Below are positions 8,281 to 17,830 of a stretch of DNA of 64,000 nt, piece after piece (within the stretch, counting starts at the first letter, position 1; each line of letters begins with the position of its first letter). Made by a program: the position numbers and the translations under genes. Location: NCBI RefSeq assembly GCF_004343195.1, contig NZ_SMCR01000006.1, forward strand, positions 186,001-250,000, written 5' to 3'. The DNA is from Biostraticola tofi. GTDB lineage: Bacteria > Pseudomonadota > Gammaproteobacteria > Enterobacterales > Enterobacteriaceae. A model generated the notes under the pieces. The model searched no databases. It saw only the letters and a list, made by a program, of their open reading frames with translations, and was not told where the DNA came from.

Positions 8281-9810
8281 TTATTTAAGCCCCAGTCGTT
8301 TGGCCAGTCGATGCAGGTTGGCGGTATCGAGCCCCAGAGTGCGGGCGCTGGCCGACCAGTTTCCCTGATGGGCGGCAAGAGTTGCGCTGATGACGCGCCG
8401 CTGGAAGCCCCGGGTGGCGGCCTGCAAGTCGCCCTGCAGCTCCTCATGTCCAGCATCACGCGGTGCAGACGCCTGCGGCGGCCCGGGCGGTTCTTCAGGT
8501 AAATTGATAAATGACGGGGTAATAAACAGCGCCGACTGGGGATAAGCCGCTCTGACCATCACCGCCGCCCGATACAAGGTATGCTCGAGCTCGCGGATGT
8601 TTCCCGGCCATGAGTAGCCTTCAAGCTTGGCAATGGCGTCTGCGTTGAGCGCCAACTGTTTAATGCCCAGCCTGACGCGTGCCTGTTCAATGAAAAAGCC
8701 GGCCAGCAGCACTATGTCATCCACCCGCTGGCGCAGAGGCGGTACATGCATTGGAAACACGCTCAGTCGATGAAACAGATCGGCCCGAAAACCCCCCTGC
8801 TCAACCGCCTGTTTCAGGCAACGATTGGTGGCCGCCAGCACGCGGACATTGACCCGGCGGCTGCTGTCATCGCCGACCCGCTGTAGGTCGCCATACTGCA
8901 GTACTCTGAGTAATTTGGCCTGCAGACTGAGCGACAGCTCGCCGATTTCATCCAGGAACAGAGTGCCATTATCGGCCATTTCGAATTTACCGACCCGGTG
9001 ATGAATTGCCCCGGTAAAAGCCCCTTTAACGTGGCCGAACAGCTCGCTTTCGGCCACATTTTCCGGCAACGCCGCACAGTTGAGATAGACCAGCGCCTTG
9101 TTCGCCTGCGGCGATAACCGGTGAATGCCCTGGGCGACCAATTCCTTGCCAACGCCGGTTTCGCCGGTAATCAATACGTTCAGCCCCGACCCGGCGACGA
9201 TGGCAATCTCTTTTTTCAGCTGCTGCATGGCCGCAGAACGGCCGATCATTTCACTGGTCACGGGTGAAGCGGCCTGCCGCGCATTTTCCGGCAACGTCAG
9301 GGACTGGCGTTCGAGGCGGCTCAGCAGCAGCGCATTAGACAGCGCTGCTGACGCCAGCGCACTGATCAGCCGGAGTTCCTCGTCGCTGAAACCGTCAAAT
9401 TTACCGGGCACCAAATCGTCAAAGGTCAGGGCGCCGATAAGTTCGTGCTGCGCAAACAGCGGCAGGCCGATACAGGCATGAACCTTGAGTTTGTCATGAT
9501 GGGGAATAAGGCAGTCAAAAGGATCGGGCAGCTCGCTGTCAGCCGGAAATCTCACCACATCGCCGGCCCGGGCTATCGCTTCCAGCCGGGGGTGATCGGC
9601 CAGCTTGAACCGTCGGCCGGCGACATCCGATGCCAGTCCGGAGGTGGCCAGTGGATGAAAATGGCTGGCTTCATAGCGTAACAAGGCGGAGGCATCGCAA
9701 CGCAGCAACTGGCGCAAACTGTTTACCAGGCGTTGAAACCGATCGTGCTGAGAAAGGCTGTTCTGCAGTTCTAAAGCGATGGTGGCGAGCAAATCAACGG
9801 ACAATGTCAT
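8281..9810 (-). CDS. norR: NorR, nitric-oxide-sensing sigma-54 activator
   Basis: A 509-residue enhancer-binding protein (512 if the ATG at 9819 is used). The start at 9810 aligns with E. coli NorR (MSFSVDVL). The N-terminal GAF domain keeps the residues that hold the mononuclear iron, in [27 protein letters not shown] and ALTFDD. The AAA+ domain has Walker A GETGVGKE (~216-223), the sigma-54-contacting GAFTGA loop (~263-268) and Walker B FLDEIG. The C-terminus is a Fis-type helix-turn-helix ([45 protein letters not shown]). In E. coli, norR is divergent from norVW. Here it is divergent from hcp-hcr, with NorR boxes and a sigma-54 promoter in the gap. This makes NO-induced expression of hcp-hcr the expected output. 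Confidence 0.95.
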   Translation of the reverse strand: MTLSVDLLATIALELQNSLSQHDRFQRLVNSLRQLLRCDASALLRYEASHFHPLATSGLASDVAGRRFKLADHPRLEAIARAGDVVRFPADSELPDPFDCLIPHHDKLKVHACIGLPLFAQHELIGALTFDDLVPGKFDGFSDEELRLISALASAALSNALLLSRLERQSLTLPENARQAASPVTSEMIGRSAAMQQLKKEIAIVAGSGLNVLITGETGVGKELVAQGIHRLSPQANKALVYLNCAALPENVAESELFGHVKGAFTGAIHHRVGKFEMADNGTLFLDEIGELSLSLQAKLLRVLQYGDLQRVGDDSSRRVNVRVLAATNRCLKQAVEQGGFRADLFHRLSVFPMHVPPLRQRVDDIVLLAGFFIEQARVRLGIKQLALNADAIAKLEGYSWPGNIRELEHTLYRAAVMVRAAYPQSALFITPSFINLPEEPPGPPQASAPRDAGHEELQGDLQAATRGFQRRVISATLAAHQGNWSASARTLGLDTANLHRLAKRLGLK

Positions 9811-9814
9811 ACCG

Positions 9815-9869
9815 GTCATTTTGATAGTGGGGTGTCAAAAAGACTTTACCTGCCCTTTGTCATTTTGAC
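9815..9869 (+). promoter_or_regulatory. NorR-binding boxes (GT-N7-AC) upstream of hcp
   Basis: Two exact matches to the GT-N7-AC NorR core: gtcaaaaagac at 9834-9844 and gtcattttgac at 9859-9869. A third near-match, gtcattttgat, is at 9815-9825. E. coli NorR also uses three such sites upstream of its sigma-54 promoter. The outermost site overlaps the alternative norR start codon at 9819, which favours the shorter NorR. Confidence 0.8.
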
Positions 9870-9910
9870 AAATATAAAATAAATATTTAGTTTTTTCAGC
9901 TAATTATATA

Positions 9911-9928
9911 TTGGCACACTCTATGCAA
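9911..9928 (+). promoter_or_regulatory. Sigma-54 (-24/-12) promoter of hcp-hcr
   Basis: ttggcacactctatgcaa matches the -24/-12 consensus, with GG at 9913-9914 and GC at 9925-9926 separated by the required 10 bases. Transcription would start near 9938. The NorR boxes lie about 45-95 bases upstream, the usual activator position. Confidence 0.82.
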
Positions 9929-9940
9929 TGTTTTGTGAAA

Positions 9941-9954
9941 GCATTCTTTAATGC
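9941..9954 (+). promoter_or_regulatory. Inverted repeat in the hcp leader, possible repressor operator
   Basis: gcatt-cttt-aatgc is a perfect 5-bp palindrome just downstream of the predicted start of transcription. In E. coli, hcp is repressed by NsrR, whose half-site contains ATGCA-like sequence. The match here is only partial, so an NsrR site is a guess. Confidence 0.3.
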
Positions 9955-9992
9955 CTACCCTCCGCACTAACTTCAAGGACAAGGGGCTGATT

Positions 9993-11642
9993 ATGTATTG
10001 CGTTCAATGTGAACAAACCGTTCGTACACCCACCGGTAATGGCTGCTCATGGGCACAGGGCATGTGCGGCAAAACCGCTGAAACGTCAGATTTGCAGGAT
10101 TTGCTGGTTACCGCTCTGCAAGGCCTGTCGGCCTGGGCGGTCAAGGGCCGCGAATACGGCATCATTGAGCCGGGTATCGACAGTTTCGTACCACGGGCCT
10201 TTTTCTCCACCCTGACCAACGTGAATTTTGATTCAGACAGGATTATCGGCTATGCCCGCGAGGCTGTAGCCCTTCGAGAAGCGTTGATTGCCCGTATCCA
10301 GACGCAGCATAGCGGCGCTTCAGTGATCCATCCCGCCGGCCGCCTGCAGCTTGAAGATGATATGCCCTCGCTGCTGCGTCAGGCCGGTGAATATGCCCTG
10401 AATGATGATAAACACCTGACCGGCGATGATGTCCACGGCCTGCGGATGCTCAATCTGTATGGTCTAAAGGGCGCTGCGGCCTATATGGAGCATGCGTTGG
10501 TGCTGGGACAATCCAGTCCGGTAATCTATGCCCAGTTCCATGGATTTATGGCCTGGCTTGGCACCCACCCAACCGACATCGCCGCGCTGCTTGAAAATGC
10601 CATGGGCATCGGGCAAATGAACTTTGCGGTGATGGCGCTGCTTGATAGCGGCGAAACGTCCCTGTACGGCAATCCGGTGCCTACCCAGGTGAATACCCGG
10701 CCGATTGCCGGTAAATCGATACTCATCTCCGGCCATGATCTGAAAGATCTGCAACTGCTGCTGGCCCAGACCGAAGGCACCGGCATCAATATCTATACTC
10801 ATGGCGAAATGCTGCCTGCCCATGGCTATCCGGAACTGAAAAAATACCCGCATCTGGCGGGCAATTATGGCAGCGGCTGGCAGAATCAACAGACCGAATT
10901 TGCCCGTTTCCCGGGACCGGTGGTGATGACCTCGAACTGCATTATCGATCCTGGTGCCGGAAATTATACCGATCGTATCTGGACCCGCAGCATTGTCGGC
11001 TGGCCCGGCGCCAAGCATCTGACCGGCGAGGACTTCGCCCCGGTGATTGCTCAGGCATTGGCGATGGAAGGATTTCGCTATAGCGAAATCGCCCATCCGA
11101 TAACCGTCGGTTTCGGTCGTCAAACGCTGCTTGACGCCACTGATACGCTGATCGACATGGTGGCGGCAAAACAATTGCGCCATATTTTTCTTATCGGCGG
11201 CTGCGACGGCAGCCGCGACGAGCGCAGCTATTTCACCGATATGGCCCGGGAAGTGCCTGACGATTGCATGATACTGACGCTTGCCTGTGGCAAATATCGC
11301 TTCAATAAACTTGAATTCGGCACCCTGGCCGGCTTACCACGGCTGATGGATGTAGGTCAGTGCAACGATGCCTATGGCGCTATCATGCTGGCGGTCAAGC
11401 TCGCTGAAAAACTGGGCTGCGGAGTCAATGACCTGCCGCTGACACTGGTGCTTTCCTGGTTTGAGCAGAAAGCGATAGTGATCTTGCTGACCCTGTTATC
11501 GCTAGGGGTGAACAACATTTACACCGGTCCCACCGCGCCGGCATTTCTGACTGATAACCTGCTGCAAATCCTGAATGATAAATTCGGCATGCGCGGCATC
11601 AGCACGGTAGGCGCTGATATGGCCGCAATCCTCAGCCACTGA
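9993..11642 (+). CDS. hcp: Hydroxylamine reductase / hybrid-cluster protein
   Basis: A 549-residue cytoplasmic iron-sulfur protein almost the length of E. coli Hcp (550). The ATG at 9993 follows aaggggctgatt; an earlier ATG at 9951 adds 14 unrelated residues. The N-terminal cluster ligands Cys3, Cys6, Cys18 and Cys25 (YCVQCEQT...[12 protein letters not shown]) are spaced as in the enterobacterial class. The hybrid-cluster region is intact: [68 protein letters not shown] and SWFEQKA. Hcp acts as an NO reductase and protein S-nitrosylase under nitrosative stress and can reduce hydroxylamine to ammonia. It is paired with hcr, its reductase, 120 bases downstream. Confidence 0.97.
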   Translation: MYCVQCEQTVRTPTGNGCSWAQGMCGKTAETSDLQDLLVTALQGLSAWAVKGREYGIIEPGIDSFVPRAFFSTLTNVNFDSDRIIGYAREAVALREALIARIQTQHSGASVIHPAGRLQLEDDMPSLLRQAGEYALNDDKHLTGDDVHGLRMLNLYGLKGAAAYMEHALVLGQSSPVIYAQFHGFMAWLGTHPTDIAALLENAMGIGQMNFAVMALLDSGETSLYGNPVPTQVNTRPIAGKSILISGHDLKDLQLLLAQTEGTGINIYTHGEMLPAHGYPELKKYPHLAGNYGSGWQNQQTEFARFPGPVVMTSNCIIDPGAGNYTDRIWTRSIVGWPGAKHLTGEDFAPVIAQALAMEGFRYSEIAHPITVGFGRQTLLDATDTLIDMVAAKQLRHIFLIGGCDGSRDERSYFTDMAREVPDDCMILTLACGKYRFNKLEFGTLAGLPRLMDVGQCNDAYGAIMLAVKLAEKLGCGVNDLPLTLVLSWFEQKAIVILLTLLSLGVNNIYTGPTAPAFLTDNLLQILNDKFGMRGISTVGADMAAILSH

Positions 11643-11658
11643 GCATGTTGTTCTATAA

Positions 11659-11680
11659 GGCGGCATCCACCCATGCCGCC
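11659..11680 (+). other. Stem-loop between hcp and hcr
   Basis: ggcggcat (11659-11666) and atgccgcc (11673-11680) form a perfect 8-bp hairpin 16 bases after the hcp stop. No U-tract follows, so it is more likely a processing or stability element than a terminator. It could lower hcr expression relative to hcp. Confidence 0.5.
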
Positions 11681-11762
11681 TGTTGGGCTATCTCACCGTC
11701 GGCGCTGCAGCGATAAAGCACTGTCCACGCCGCCTTTACATAATTACCGGAGGATTCAGGTT

Positions 11763-12779
11763 ATGACGATGCCCACACCGGCTTGTCCTCACCGGATGCA
11801 GGTGCATTCCCTGATACAGGAAACGCCTGAGGTTTACACTCTGAGACTGATTTGCCACGACGTCTATCATTACCAGCCGGGCATGTATGCCTTGGTGAGT
11901 ATCGGTGGCAGCGACACCGTCTTGCGCGCCTACACCCTGTCTTCTTCGCCGGGTCACAGCCGTTTTATCTGCCTGACTGTGCGACGGCTCCCGGCCGGGA
12001 AAGGATCACCATGGCTGACCGGCAGCCTGAAACCGGGCAATGCGCTCTGGCTTTCCCCGGCAATGGGTGATTTTACCTGTATCCGCCATGCTGCCGATCG
12101 CTATCTGATGCTGGCCGCTGGCTGCGGCATTACGCCGATCATGTCGATGACGCGCTGGCTGCTGTCTGAACGTCGCCAATCGACTATCCAGGTAATTTAC
12201 AGCGTCAGAACACCTGAAGAGATAATTTTTGCCCGCGAATGGCAGCAGTTGGCGCGGGATTATTCGCAGTTGCAATTGACGATAATTGCCGAAAAAAGAG
12301 CCGGTGAAGGCCAGTATTCCGGCCGGCTTTCTTTGAGTCGACTGCAGCAGTGGGCACCTGATATCAGGCAACGGATGGTGATGATCTGCGGTCCCCTGCC
12401 CTATATGGAGCAGGCCCGCCAGTTCGCACTGGCCCTGGATGTGCCCGCCTCACACCTGCAACAGGAAAGCTTCGGTTGGCCGGCAGAATTGGCTACTGCG
12501 GGATCGGCCCCGGTTGCCGGCAGCCTGCGCCTGTCCACCCGCCGACCCCTGGCGGATTATCACAGCCCCGTCGGCACCCGTCTGCTTTTTGCCATGGAAC
12601 AGCACGGTATTCCGGTCAATGCTGCCTGTCGGGCCGGTGTCTGCGGCAGTTGCAAAACCCGAATTCACCGCGGCGATTACAGTGTCAGCAGCCGTATGAC
12701 CCTTAGCGATGAAGAGGTTGCCGCTGGCTATGTCCTGGCCTGCAGCTGCAGGCTGGAAGGCGATGTGATACTGGCCTGA
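11763..12779 (+). CDS. hcr: NADH oxidoreductase for Hcp
   Basis: A 338-residue flavo-iron-sulfur reductase. The ATG at 11763 is preceded by accggaggattcagg; the frame extends 30 residues further upstream without support. The FAD-binding region has RAYTLSSSP, the NAD-binding region GCGITPIMSMTRWLL and CGPLPYMEQ. The C-terminal plant-type [2Fe-2S] ferredoxin domain has CRAGVCGSC and a final Cys in ACSC. Hcr passes electrons from NADH to the Hcp cluster. Adjacent, same-strand placement after hcp and no promoter in the short gap indicate co-transcription from the NorR-dependent promoter. Confidence 0.95.
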   Translation: MTMPTPACPHRMQVHSLIQETPEVYTLRLICHDVYHYQPGMYALVSIGGSDTVLRAYTLSSSPGHSRFICLTVRRLPAGKGSPWLTGSLKPGNALWLSPAMGDFTCIRHAADRYLMLAAGCGITPIMSMTRWLLSERRQSTIQVIYSVRTPEEIIFAREWQQLARDYSQLQLTIIAEKRAGEGQYSGRLSLSRLQQWAPDIRQRMVMICGPLPYMEQARQFALALDVPASHLQQESFGWPAELATAGSAPVAGSLRLSTRRPLADYHSPVGTRLLFAMEQHGIPVNAACRAGVCGSCKTRIHRGDYSVSSRMTLSDEEVAAGYVLACSCRLEGDVILA

Positions 12780-12792
12780 TCGATAACCGGCC

Positions 12793-12833
12793 GCGCGTGC
12801 ACCGCCCTATATTCAGGTGCGGTGTATGGCGCG
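12793..12833. terminator. Imperfect long hairpin between convergent hcr and tehB
   Basis: cgcgc-gtg-caccgc on the left pairs with gcggtg-tatg-gcgcg on the right across a 13-nt loop. It sits between two converging genes and has no U-tract, so it may act as a bidirectional transcript end. Confidence 0.45.
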
Positions 12834-12839
12834 AGTTTG

Positions 12840-13703
12840 CTAAACCGCTTTGCGGGCAATCAGTGTGGCAAAGCGCAGAGAAATCCTGTTTCCCTCGGCA
12901 TCGGTCTTGTGCAACTGGCCCAGGTCCTCATTATATTTAATGATATCCCAGCCGCGGTAATATTCCCGCAGCTGACCGCTGGTCAGCAGGAAGGGGAACG
13001 GCAGCGGGCAAGGGTAATCCTGGCTATCCATCGCGCTGACGATCAGATTCAAGCCACCCGGTCGGGTGCAGTCCTGCATATTGCGGATAATACGCGGCAC
13101 CTGCTGTGGATCGAGGAACATCATCACGACCGTGGAGAAAACCACATCATATTCCCCGCTGAAAGGTTCCAGATTCAAGTCTTTCACCGCAGTTTGAATC
13201 TGGTTCAGTTGCTCCTTATCAATAATGTCGTTCAGCGAGGCGACGCTTTGGGGATTTTTATCCCAGGCAGTGACATCATGCCCCGCCAATTGCAGATAAA
13301 GGGCATTGCGGCCGCCGCCACAGCCGACATCCAGCGCCTGACCGGGCGTGGTCAGCCGGTTGACGCCCACCACGTCGGAATGGGGTCGGGTCAGGCCATA
13401 TTTCTGGTGATAATAATCTTCCGGACTGCAGTAAAACGCCAGTTGGCAGCGCATATCCGCTGAACAGGACACGATCCGGTGCCAGCGCTGGGGTTCAATC
13501 AGCGGCGGCGGATCGATCGGGGTAAAGTGATGGGTGGTGACGGTTTCACCTTCGGCGGTCAGGAAAGCAAAATCCACGCTCCCGGACAGCAGCGTCAGTT
13601 TCGCCCAACTGCCTGGTTGGGTATTGTGCTGCCTGGTGAAGGCTTCAGGCAGGGTCGCGGCATGCCATTCCGGCATCGTTTTATAACAAAGTAGCTCGGC
13701 CAT
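12840..13703 (-). CDS. tehB: TehB-like SAM-dependent methyltransferase with N-terminal cupin-like domain
   Basis: A 287-residue protein. Residues ~1-95 form the DUF1971-type domain (MPEWHAATLPEAFTRQHNTQPGSWAKL) found in the long form of TehB, as in Haemophilus; E. coli TehB lacks it. The methyltransferase part begins at YHQKYGLTRPHSDV, has the SAM-binding LDVGCGGGRNALYL (~residues 142-155), then AWDKNP and VVFSTVVMMFLD. TehB contributes to tellurite resistance by methylation and also helps against oxidants. No tehA neighbour is seen. It converges on hcp-hcr. In E. coli the teh genes belong to the NO-responsive NsrR regulon, so the proximity may be functional, though no clear NsrR site was found here. 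Confidence 0.9.
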   Translation of the reverse strand: MAELLCYKTMPEWHAATLPEAFTRQHNTQPGSWAKLTLLSGSVDFAFLTAEGETVTTHHFTPIDPPPLIEPQRWHRIVSCSADMRCQLAFYCSPEDYYHQKYGLTRPHSDVVGVNRLTTPGQALDVGCGGGRNALYLQLAGHDVTAWDKNPQSVASLNDIIDKEQLNQIQTAVKDLNLEPFSGEYDVVFSTVVMMFLDPQQVPRIIRNMQDCTRPGGLNLIVSAMDSQDYPCPLPFPFLLTSGQLREYYRGWDIIKYNEDLGQLHKTDAEGNRISLRFATLIARKAV

Positions 13704-13879
13704 AGGGGTCTCTTAAAGGATGTTAGTTGAATGATAAAGTGTAATAAGAGAATGAGATGCACCATCCGTGCCAACGATTACCGCTCTGTTTTGACTGATA
13801 TTAAAATTTATCCGGGTTAAATTAACCTGGCCGATCAGTGTCATATTGACCCAACACTATCAAAATGACTATCCGTTTA

Positions 13880-13936
13880 TGCCTGGCCTGAGCCCGGCAA
13901 ACACAGCCGGCCTTGAACCGGCTTGAAGGCCAGGCA
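13880..13936 (-). terminator. Hairpin downstream of uxuA
   Basis: tgcctggcc (13880-13888) and ggccaggca (13928-13936) form a perfect 9-bp outer stem, with a further GC-rich inner pairing. It begins 10 bases past the uxuA stop in the direction of transcription. A run of T is lacking. Confidence 0.45.
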
Positions 13937-13945
13937 TGCTTCAGC

Positions 13946-15127
13946 TCAGGCAAACAGAGTCTGCTTCAGCGCCAACTCGACCCCGCGCAATTCAGCCAGC
14001 CCTTTCAGCCGACCGATAGCCGAGTAACCTGGATTGGTTTTCTTATGCAGGTCATCCAGCATCTGATGGCCGTGGTCCGGGCGCATAGGGATAGGACGCG
14101 GATTGCCGGCCCGTCGGCGTTTTTGCTCCTCGGCCAGCAAAGCCCGAATGACGGCGACCATATCGACGTCACCGTGCAGATGGGTTGCTTCATGAAAACT
14201 CAATGGGTTTGCTTCCCTGACCGTCGAGCGCAGATGGATAAAATGAATACGATCGCCGAACGTCTCAATCATCTTGACCAAATCATTGTCAGCCCGCACG
14301 CCGTAAGAACCGGTACACAGGGTGAAGCCGCAGTTTTTGCTGGCGATACGGTGTTCAAGCCATTGCATATCGTCAAAAGTCGACATCACCCGTGGCAGGC
14401 CCAGAATCGGCCGGGGCGGATCATCCGGATGGATCGCCAGGCAAAGGCCCTCTTCTTCGGCCACTGGCGTTATCTCTTGCAAAAACGCCGCCAGGTTTTC
14501 ACGCAGCTGGGCGTGATCGATACCCTGATATTCCGCTAACCGTGCTCGGAATTTTTCCAGGGTATAGCCCTCCTCTGCCCCCGGCAGGCCGGCGATGATA
14601 TTGGCCGTCAGTTGCTGCTGCTGCGCCTGGCTCATGCGGTTGAAATACGCCAGCGCCTGACGCTGCTCGTCCTCGGTATAGCTCTGCTCTGCGCCCGCCC
14701 GCTTGAGTATATGCAGCTCAAAGGCAGCGAACGCGATATGGTCGAAACGCAGCGCTTTAGCGCCTTCCGGCAGCAGGTACTCAAGATCGGTACGGGTCCA
14801 GTCCAGCACCGGCATAAAGTTGTAGCAGACGATATCGACACCGGCCCGGGCCAGATTACGCAGGCTTTGCTGATAGTTGGCGATATATCGCTGATACTGG
14901 CCGGTACGGGTTTTTATTGCTTCATGTACCGGTACGCTCTCTACCACCGACCAGACCAGTCCTTTGGCCGCCAGTTCAGCCTTGCGCCGTTCAATTTCCT
15001 CTGGCGGCCATACCTCGCCATTGGCAATATGATGTAAAGCAGTCACCACGCCGGTCGCTCCGGCCTGTCGAACGTCATCGAGGGATACCGGATCCGCGGG
15101 ACCATACCAACGCCAGGTTTGTTCCAT
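13946..15127 (-). CDS. uxuA: D-mannonate dehydratase
   Basis: A 393-residue enzyme. The ATG at 15127 gives the family start [16 protein letters not shown] and has aaggt upstream; the longer frame to 15184 adds 19 unsupported residues. It converts D-mannonate to 2-keto-3-deoxygluconate in hexuronate (glucuronate) breakdown. Signature stretches are [37 protein letters not shown] sequence, [20 protein letters not shown], the metal/substrate region [29 protein letters not shown] and [11 protein letters not shown]. In E. coli uxuA and uxuB form one operon. Here they are divergent and share a 295-bp control region containing two GntR-type operators. Confidence 0.96.
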   Translation of the reverse strand: MEQTWRWYGPADPVSLDDVRQAGATGVVTALHHIANGEVWPPEEIERRKAELAAKGLVWSVVESVPVHEAIKTRTGQYQRYIANYQQSLRNLARAGVDIVCYNFMPVLDWTRTDLEYLLPEGAKALRFDHIAFAAFELHILKRAGAEQSYTEDEQRQALAYFNRMSQAQQQQLTANIIAGLPGAEEGYTLEKFRARLAEYQGIDHAQLRENLAAFLQEITPVAEEEGLCLAIHPDDPPRPILGLPRVMSTFDDMQWLEHRIASKNCGFTLCTGSYGVRADNDLVKMIETFGDRIHFIHLRSTVREANPLSFHEATHLHGDVDMVAVIRALLAEEQKRRRAGNPRPIPMRPDHGHQMLDDLHKKTNPGYSAIGRLKGLAELRGVELALKQTLFA

Positions 15128-15211
15128 AGTTATTACCTTCGCTATAGTAAAAAAGGGGAATGGAATGCGTAAAACCGCCAGCATGCCCAGGGAAGCTTTG
15201 ACCCATATTCA

Positions 15212-15230
15212 ATATTGGCCTGACCAATAT
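15212..15230. promoter_or_regulatory. UxuR/ExuR-type operator 1 (uxuA/uxuB control region)
   Basis: atattgg-cctga-ccaatat, a perfect 7-bp inverted repeat with a 5-bp centre, resembles the ATTGGTATACCAAT-like operators of the hexuronate GntR regulators. It lies 85 bases upstream of uxuA. The same architecture recurs at 15338 and at 17702. Confidence 0.8.
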
Positions 15231-15337
15231 CAGCAATATTAGCAAAGCCATCCGCTCAGTCCAGTATCGAGTCTGTTTTTCATGACCTGGATCGGGAAAT
15301 CGAGACAAATATACCGCATTACACAGACTCAGGGGTT

Positions 15338-15356
15338 ATATTGGTCTGGTCAATTT
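15338..15356. promoter_or_regulatory. UxuR/ExuR-type operator 2 (next to uxuB)
   Basis: atattgg-tctgg-tcaattt has the same 7-5-7 layout as operator 1, with a degenerate right half. It is 67 bases before the uxuB start. The rest of the 15128-15422 gap is AT-rich promoter sequence. Confidence 0.7.
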
Positions 15357-15422
15357 AAAAAGCTATATGATAGCTTTGCCGCCACCCCACGCCGCCGGTA
15401 ACATCTTTAGGGAGTATGTAAT

Positions 15423-16922
15423 ATGCATGATTCGTTAGACGCCGCCCGTGCCTCAGCCACCATCGCCAACCAGGCTTTGCCCGCGGGAGTAAGCATGCCG
15501 TGCTATCCACGTGAGATCTTGCAAAGCCGCATCGTCCACCTGGGCTTCGGCGCCTTCCATCGCGCTCATCAGGCGTTGCTGACCGATAGGGTACTGAATG
15601 CCTGCGGCGGTGACTGGGGCATCTGCGAGACCAGTATGTTCAGCGGTGAAGCACTGATGGCAGCCCTGCGCCGGCAGGACCATCTGTACACCGTGATGGA
15701 GAAAAGTGCGCAAGGCAATAGCCTGACGGTGGTAGGTTCGGTTAGCGAATCCCTGCACGCACGCCTGGACGGCATGGAAGCGATCATTGAAAAACTGGCC
15801 GAACCCCAGGTGGCGATCGTCTCCCTGACTATCACTGAAAAGGGCTATTGTCTCGATCGCAGCACCGGTGCGCCGGATCTGCAGCACCCGCTGATTGCCG
15901 GCGATTTGGCCACGCCAGCACAGCCGCAGTCGGCTCCCGGCGTGCTGGTTGAGGCGCTGCGCCGCCGCCGGGACCGTGGCTTGTCGCCGTTTACCGTGCT
16001 TTCCTGCGACAACATGCCGGAAAACGGCGAAAAGATCCAGGCGGCGGTGCTGGGGATAGCCGGCCTGCTATCGACCGATTTAGCGGCATGGATTGCCGAC
16101 CAGGTCGGTTTTCCCAATACCATGGTGGACCGAATCGTACCCGCGGCGACCGAACAGAGCCTGGACGAAATCGCTGCTGCCCTCGGGGTGGCCGATCCCT
16201 GCGCTATCTCGTGCGAACCGTTTATCCAGTGGGTGGTTGAAGACCGCTTTGTCGCCGGTCGACCGGCATGGGAACAGGCCGGGGTACAGTTTGTCAACGA
16301 TGTTCGCCCCTATGAGGAAATGAAGCTGCGGATGCTGAACGGCAGCCACTCGTTTCTGGCCTGGCTCGGCTATCTGGCGGGTTTTGCCCATATCAGTGAC
16401 TGCATGCAGGACAGCGATTTCCAGGCGGCGGCATTTCGGCTGATGATGTCGGAACAAGCGCCGACGTTGCGGGTACAGGAGGTCAATCTCGACGATTATG
16501 CCGCTGAACTGCTGCATCGGTTTGCCAATCCGGCGCTGTTGCATCGTACCTGGCAGATAGCGATGGACGGCACGCAAAAACTGCCCCAGCGCCTGCTGGA
16601 TTCGGTGCGCTGGCACATCGCCCGCGACAGCGACTATCCCTGCCTAACGCTGGGTATTGCCGGCTGGATGCGCTATGTCAGCGCCGTTGATGACGCTGGC
16701 GCCCCCATTGAGATTAAGGATCCGCTGGTCGACACCTTACGGAATATCGTGCAAAACAGCGCCGACGGTGAGCCCAGGGTCAAAGCCCTGCTGGCCGTCA
16801 AAAGTGTATTCGGTGAGGATCTGCCGGCCAATGAACAGTTTGTCGACCGGGTAACGGCCGCTTATCTACTGATAAAGCAGCGAGGGGCAAAAGCGGCGGT
16901 GGGCAAACTGCACAGGCCGTAG
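15423..16922 (+). CDS. uxuB: D-mannonate oxidoreductase (fructuronate reductase)
   Basis: A 499-residue member of the mannitol dehydrogenase/long-chain dehydrogenase family. It reversibly reduces D-fructuronate to D-mannonate with NADH, the step before UxuA. The N-terminal dinucleotide-binding part has RIVHLGFGAFHRAHQALLTD (~residues 36-55), followed by GDWGICE, VSLTITEKGYCLD and the family signature FTVLSCDNMPENG. The catalytic Lys is in YEEMKLRMLNGSHSFLAWLGYLAG, and HRTWQIAMDGTQKLPQRLLD closes the fold. Length is slightly above E. coli UxuB (486). It is preceded by the operator at 15338 and tttaggga as ribosome-binding site. The gene ends 6 bases from the convergent regulator gene. Confidence 0.95.
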   Translation: MHDSLDAARASATIANQALPAGVSMPCYPREILQSRIVHLGFGAFHRAHQALLTDRVLNACGGDWGICETSMFSGEALMAALRRQDHLYTVMEKSAQGNSLTVVGSVSESLHARLDGMEAIIEKLAEPQVAIVSLTITEKGYCLDRSTGAPDLQHPLIAGDLATPAQPQSAPGVLVEALRRRRDRGLSPFTVLSCDNMPENGEKIQAAVLGIAGLLSTDLAAWIADQVGFPNTMVDRIVPAATEQSLDEIAAALGVADPCAISCEPFIQWVVEDRFVAGRPAWEQAGVQFVNDVRPYEEMKLRMLNGSHSFLAWLGYLAGFAHISDCMQDSDFQAAAFRLMMSEQAPTLRVQEVNLDDYAAELLHRFANPALLHRTWQIAMDGTQKLPQRLLDSVRWHIARDSDYPCLTLGIAGWMRYVSAVDDAGAPIEIKDPLVDTLRNIVQNSADGEPRVKALLAVKSVFGEDLPANEQFVDRVTAAYLLIKQRGAKAAVGKLHRP

Positions 16923-16928
16923 CCTGCT

Positions 16929-17663
16929 TTAGTCACCGACCGCCGGAAAAGGGATCGACTCAAACAGATAACCGTCAAACTCCGGATCGTCCATATTGGA
17001 GATCTCGAGCAGCTTTTGCTTGACGTTTTCCAGATGCTGCCACATTTCCCGCCTGGCGGTGGGCGCATCGCGGCGCATCACCGCCCGCAGAATGCTTTCA
17101 TGGTCCGATAACCATTCCCGGTGATAGCTGAAATCATCGGTATGGGCATGGATAGCCCGCCACATCGGGCTCTGTTTACGTATCTGCCAGAGATCCTGGA
17201 CCATATTGGCCAGCATGCTGTTCTGGGTAGACTGCGCCAGCAGACAGTGGAACTGCTCATCGGCCGACTCATCGCTATTGCCGTTAGCCAGCGAAATACG
17301 CTGCTGCTCAATTGCCTGACGCATCTTGACGATATCGCTTTTGGTGGCCTGTATCGCGGCAAAGGCGGCTATCTCACTTTCCAGCAATTGACGCGCCTGC
17401 AGCAGCTCAAACGGACCATAGCCGCTGTCGACAACCGGTTGGGTCGATTCCGCCGGCAGCGCAACCACATAGACGCCGGCCCCTTTGCGCACTTCCACCA
17501 GCCGTTCCAGCTCAAGCATGATCAGCGCCTCCCGGACTACGCTGCGGCTGACGCCGAACAGCAGTGCAATATCCCGCTCTGGCGGCAGCCGCTCGCCGAC
17601 ACGGTATTTACCGGTCTGCATATCACTACGTAATTTCCCACCGATTTGCTGATATAAGCGCAT
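16929..17663 (-). CDS. GntR/FadR-subfamily hexuronate regulator (UxuR/ExuR-like)
   Basis: A 244-residue repressor. The N-terminal winged helix (residues ~1-70: LYQQIGGKLRSDMQTGKYRVGERLPPERDIALLFGVSRSVVREALIMLELERLVEVRKGAGVYVV) is the classic GntR domain and closely resembles ExuR/UxuR. The C-terminal part is an all-helical FCD ligand domain (FELLQARQLLESEIAAFAA..., two conserved His in the DDFSYHREWLSDHESIL region). Ligand would be fructuronate or mannonate by family knowledge. A matching operator lies just upstream of its own gene at 17702, and two more lie between uxuA and uxuB, so this is the expected local regulator with autoregulation. I cannot choose between the names uxuR and exuR. Confidence 0.9.
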   Translation of the reverse strand: MRLYQQIGGKLRSDMQTGKYRVGERLPPERDIALLFGVSRSVVREALIMLELERLVEVRKGAGVYVVALPAESTQPVVDSGYGPFELLQARQLLESEIAAFAAIQATKSDIVKMRQAIEQQRISLANGNSDESADEQFHCLLAQSTQNSMLANMVQDLWQIRKQSPMWRAIHAHTDDFSYHREWLSDHESILRAVMRRDAPTARREMWQHLENVKQKLLEISNMDDPEFDGYLFESIPFPAVGD

Positions 17664-17701
17664 CTACCGCTGTCCTTACCGCATTGATTGGAACACCCTG
17701 G

Positions 17702-17720
17702 ATATTGGCCTGACCAGGAA
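17702..17720. promoter_or_regulatory. UxuR/ExuR-type operator 3 (autoregulatory)
   Basis: atattgg-cctga-ccaggaa shares the left half and the centre of operator 1 exactly and starts 39 bases upstream of the GntR start codon. It suggests negative autoregulation. Confidence 0.65.
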
Positions 17721-17830
17721 TCAAAATTGGCCGCCAGATGCAGTATATCACGTGTCGCAAAAAGCGCTGCAAAAGCATCGACCCAGCCCTCCAGGCGGGT
17801 CGCTATGTGGATTTTCGTCTGGCGGATGCC

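Noticed and set aside
13704..13790. NsrR operator upstream of tehB
   Set aside because: Only one half-site-like gagatgcacc was found; no paired 11-bp repeat.
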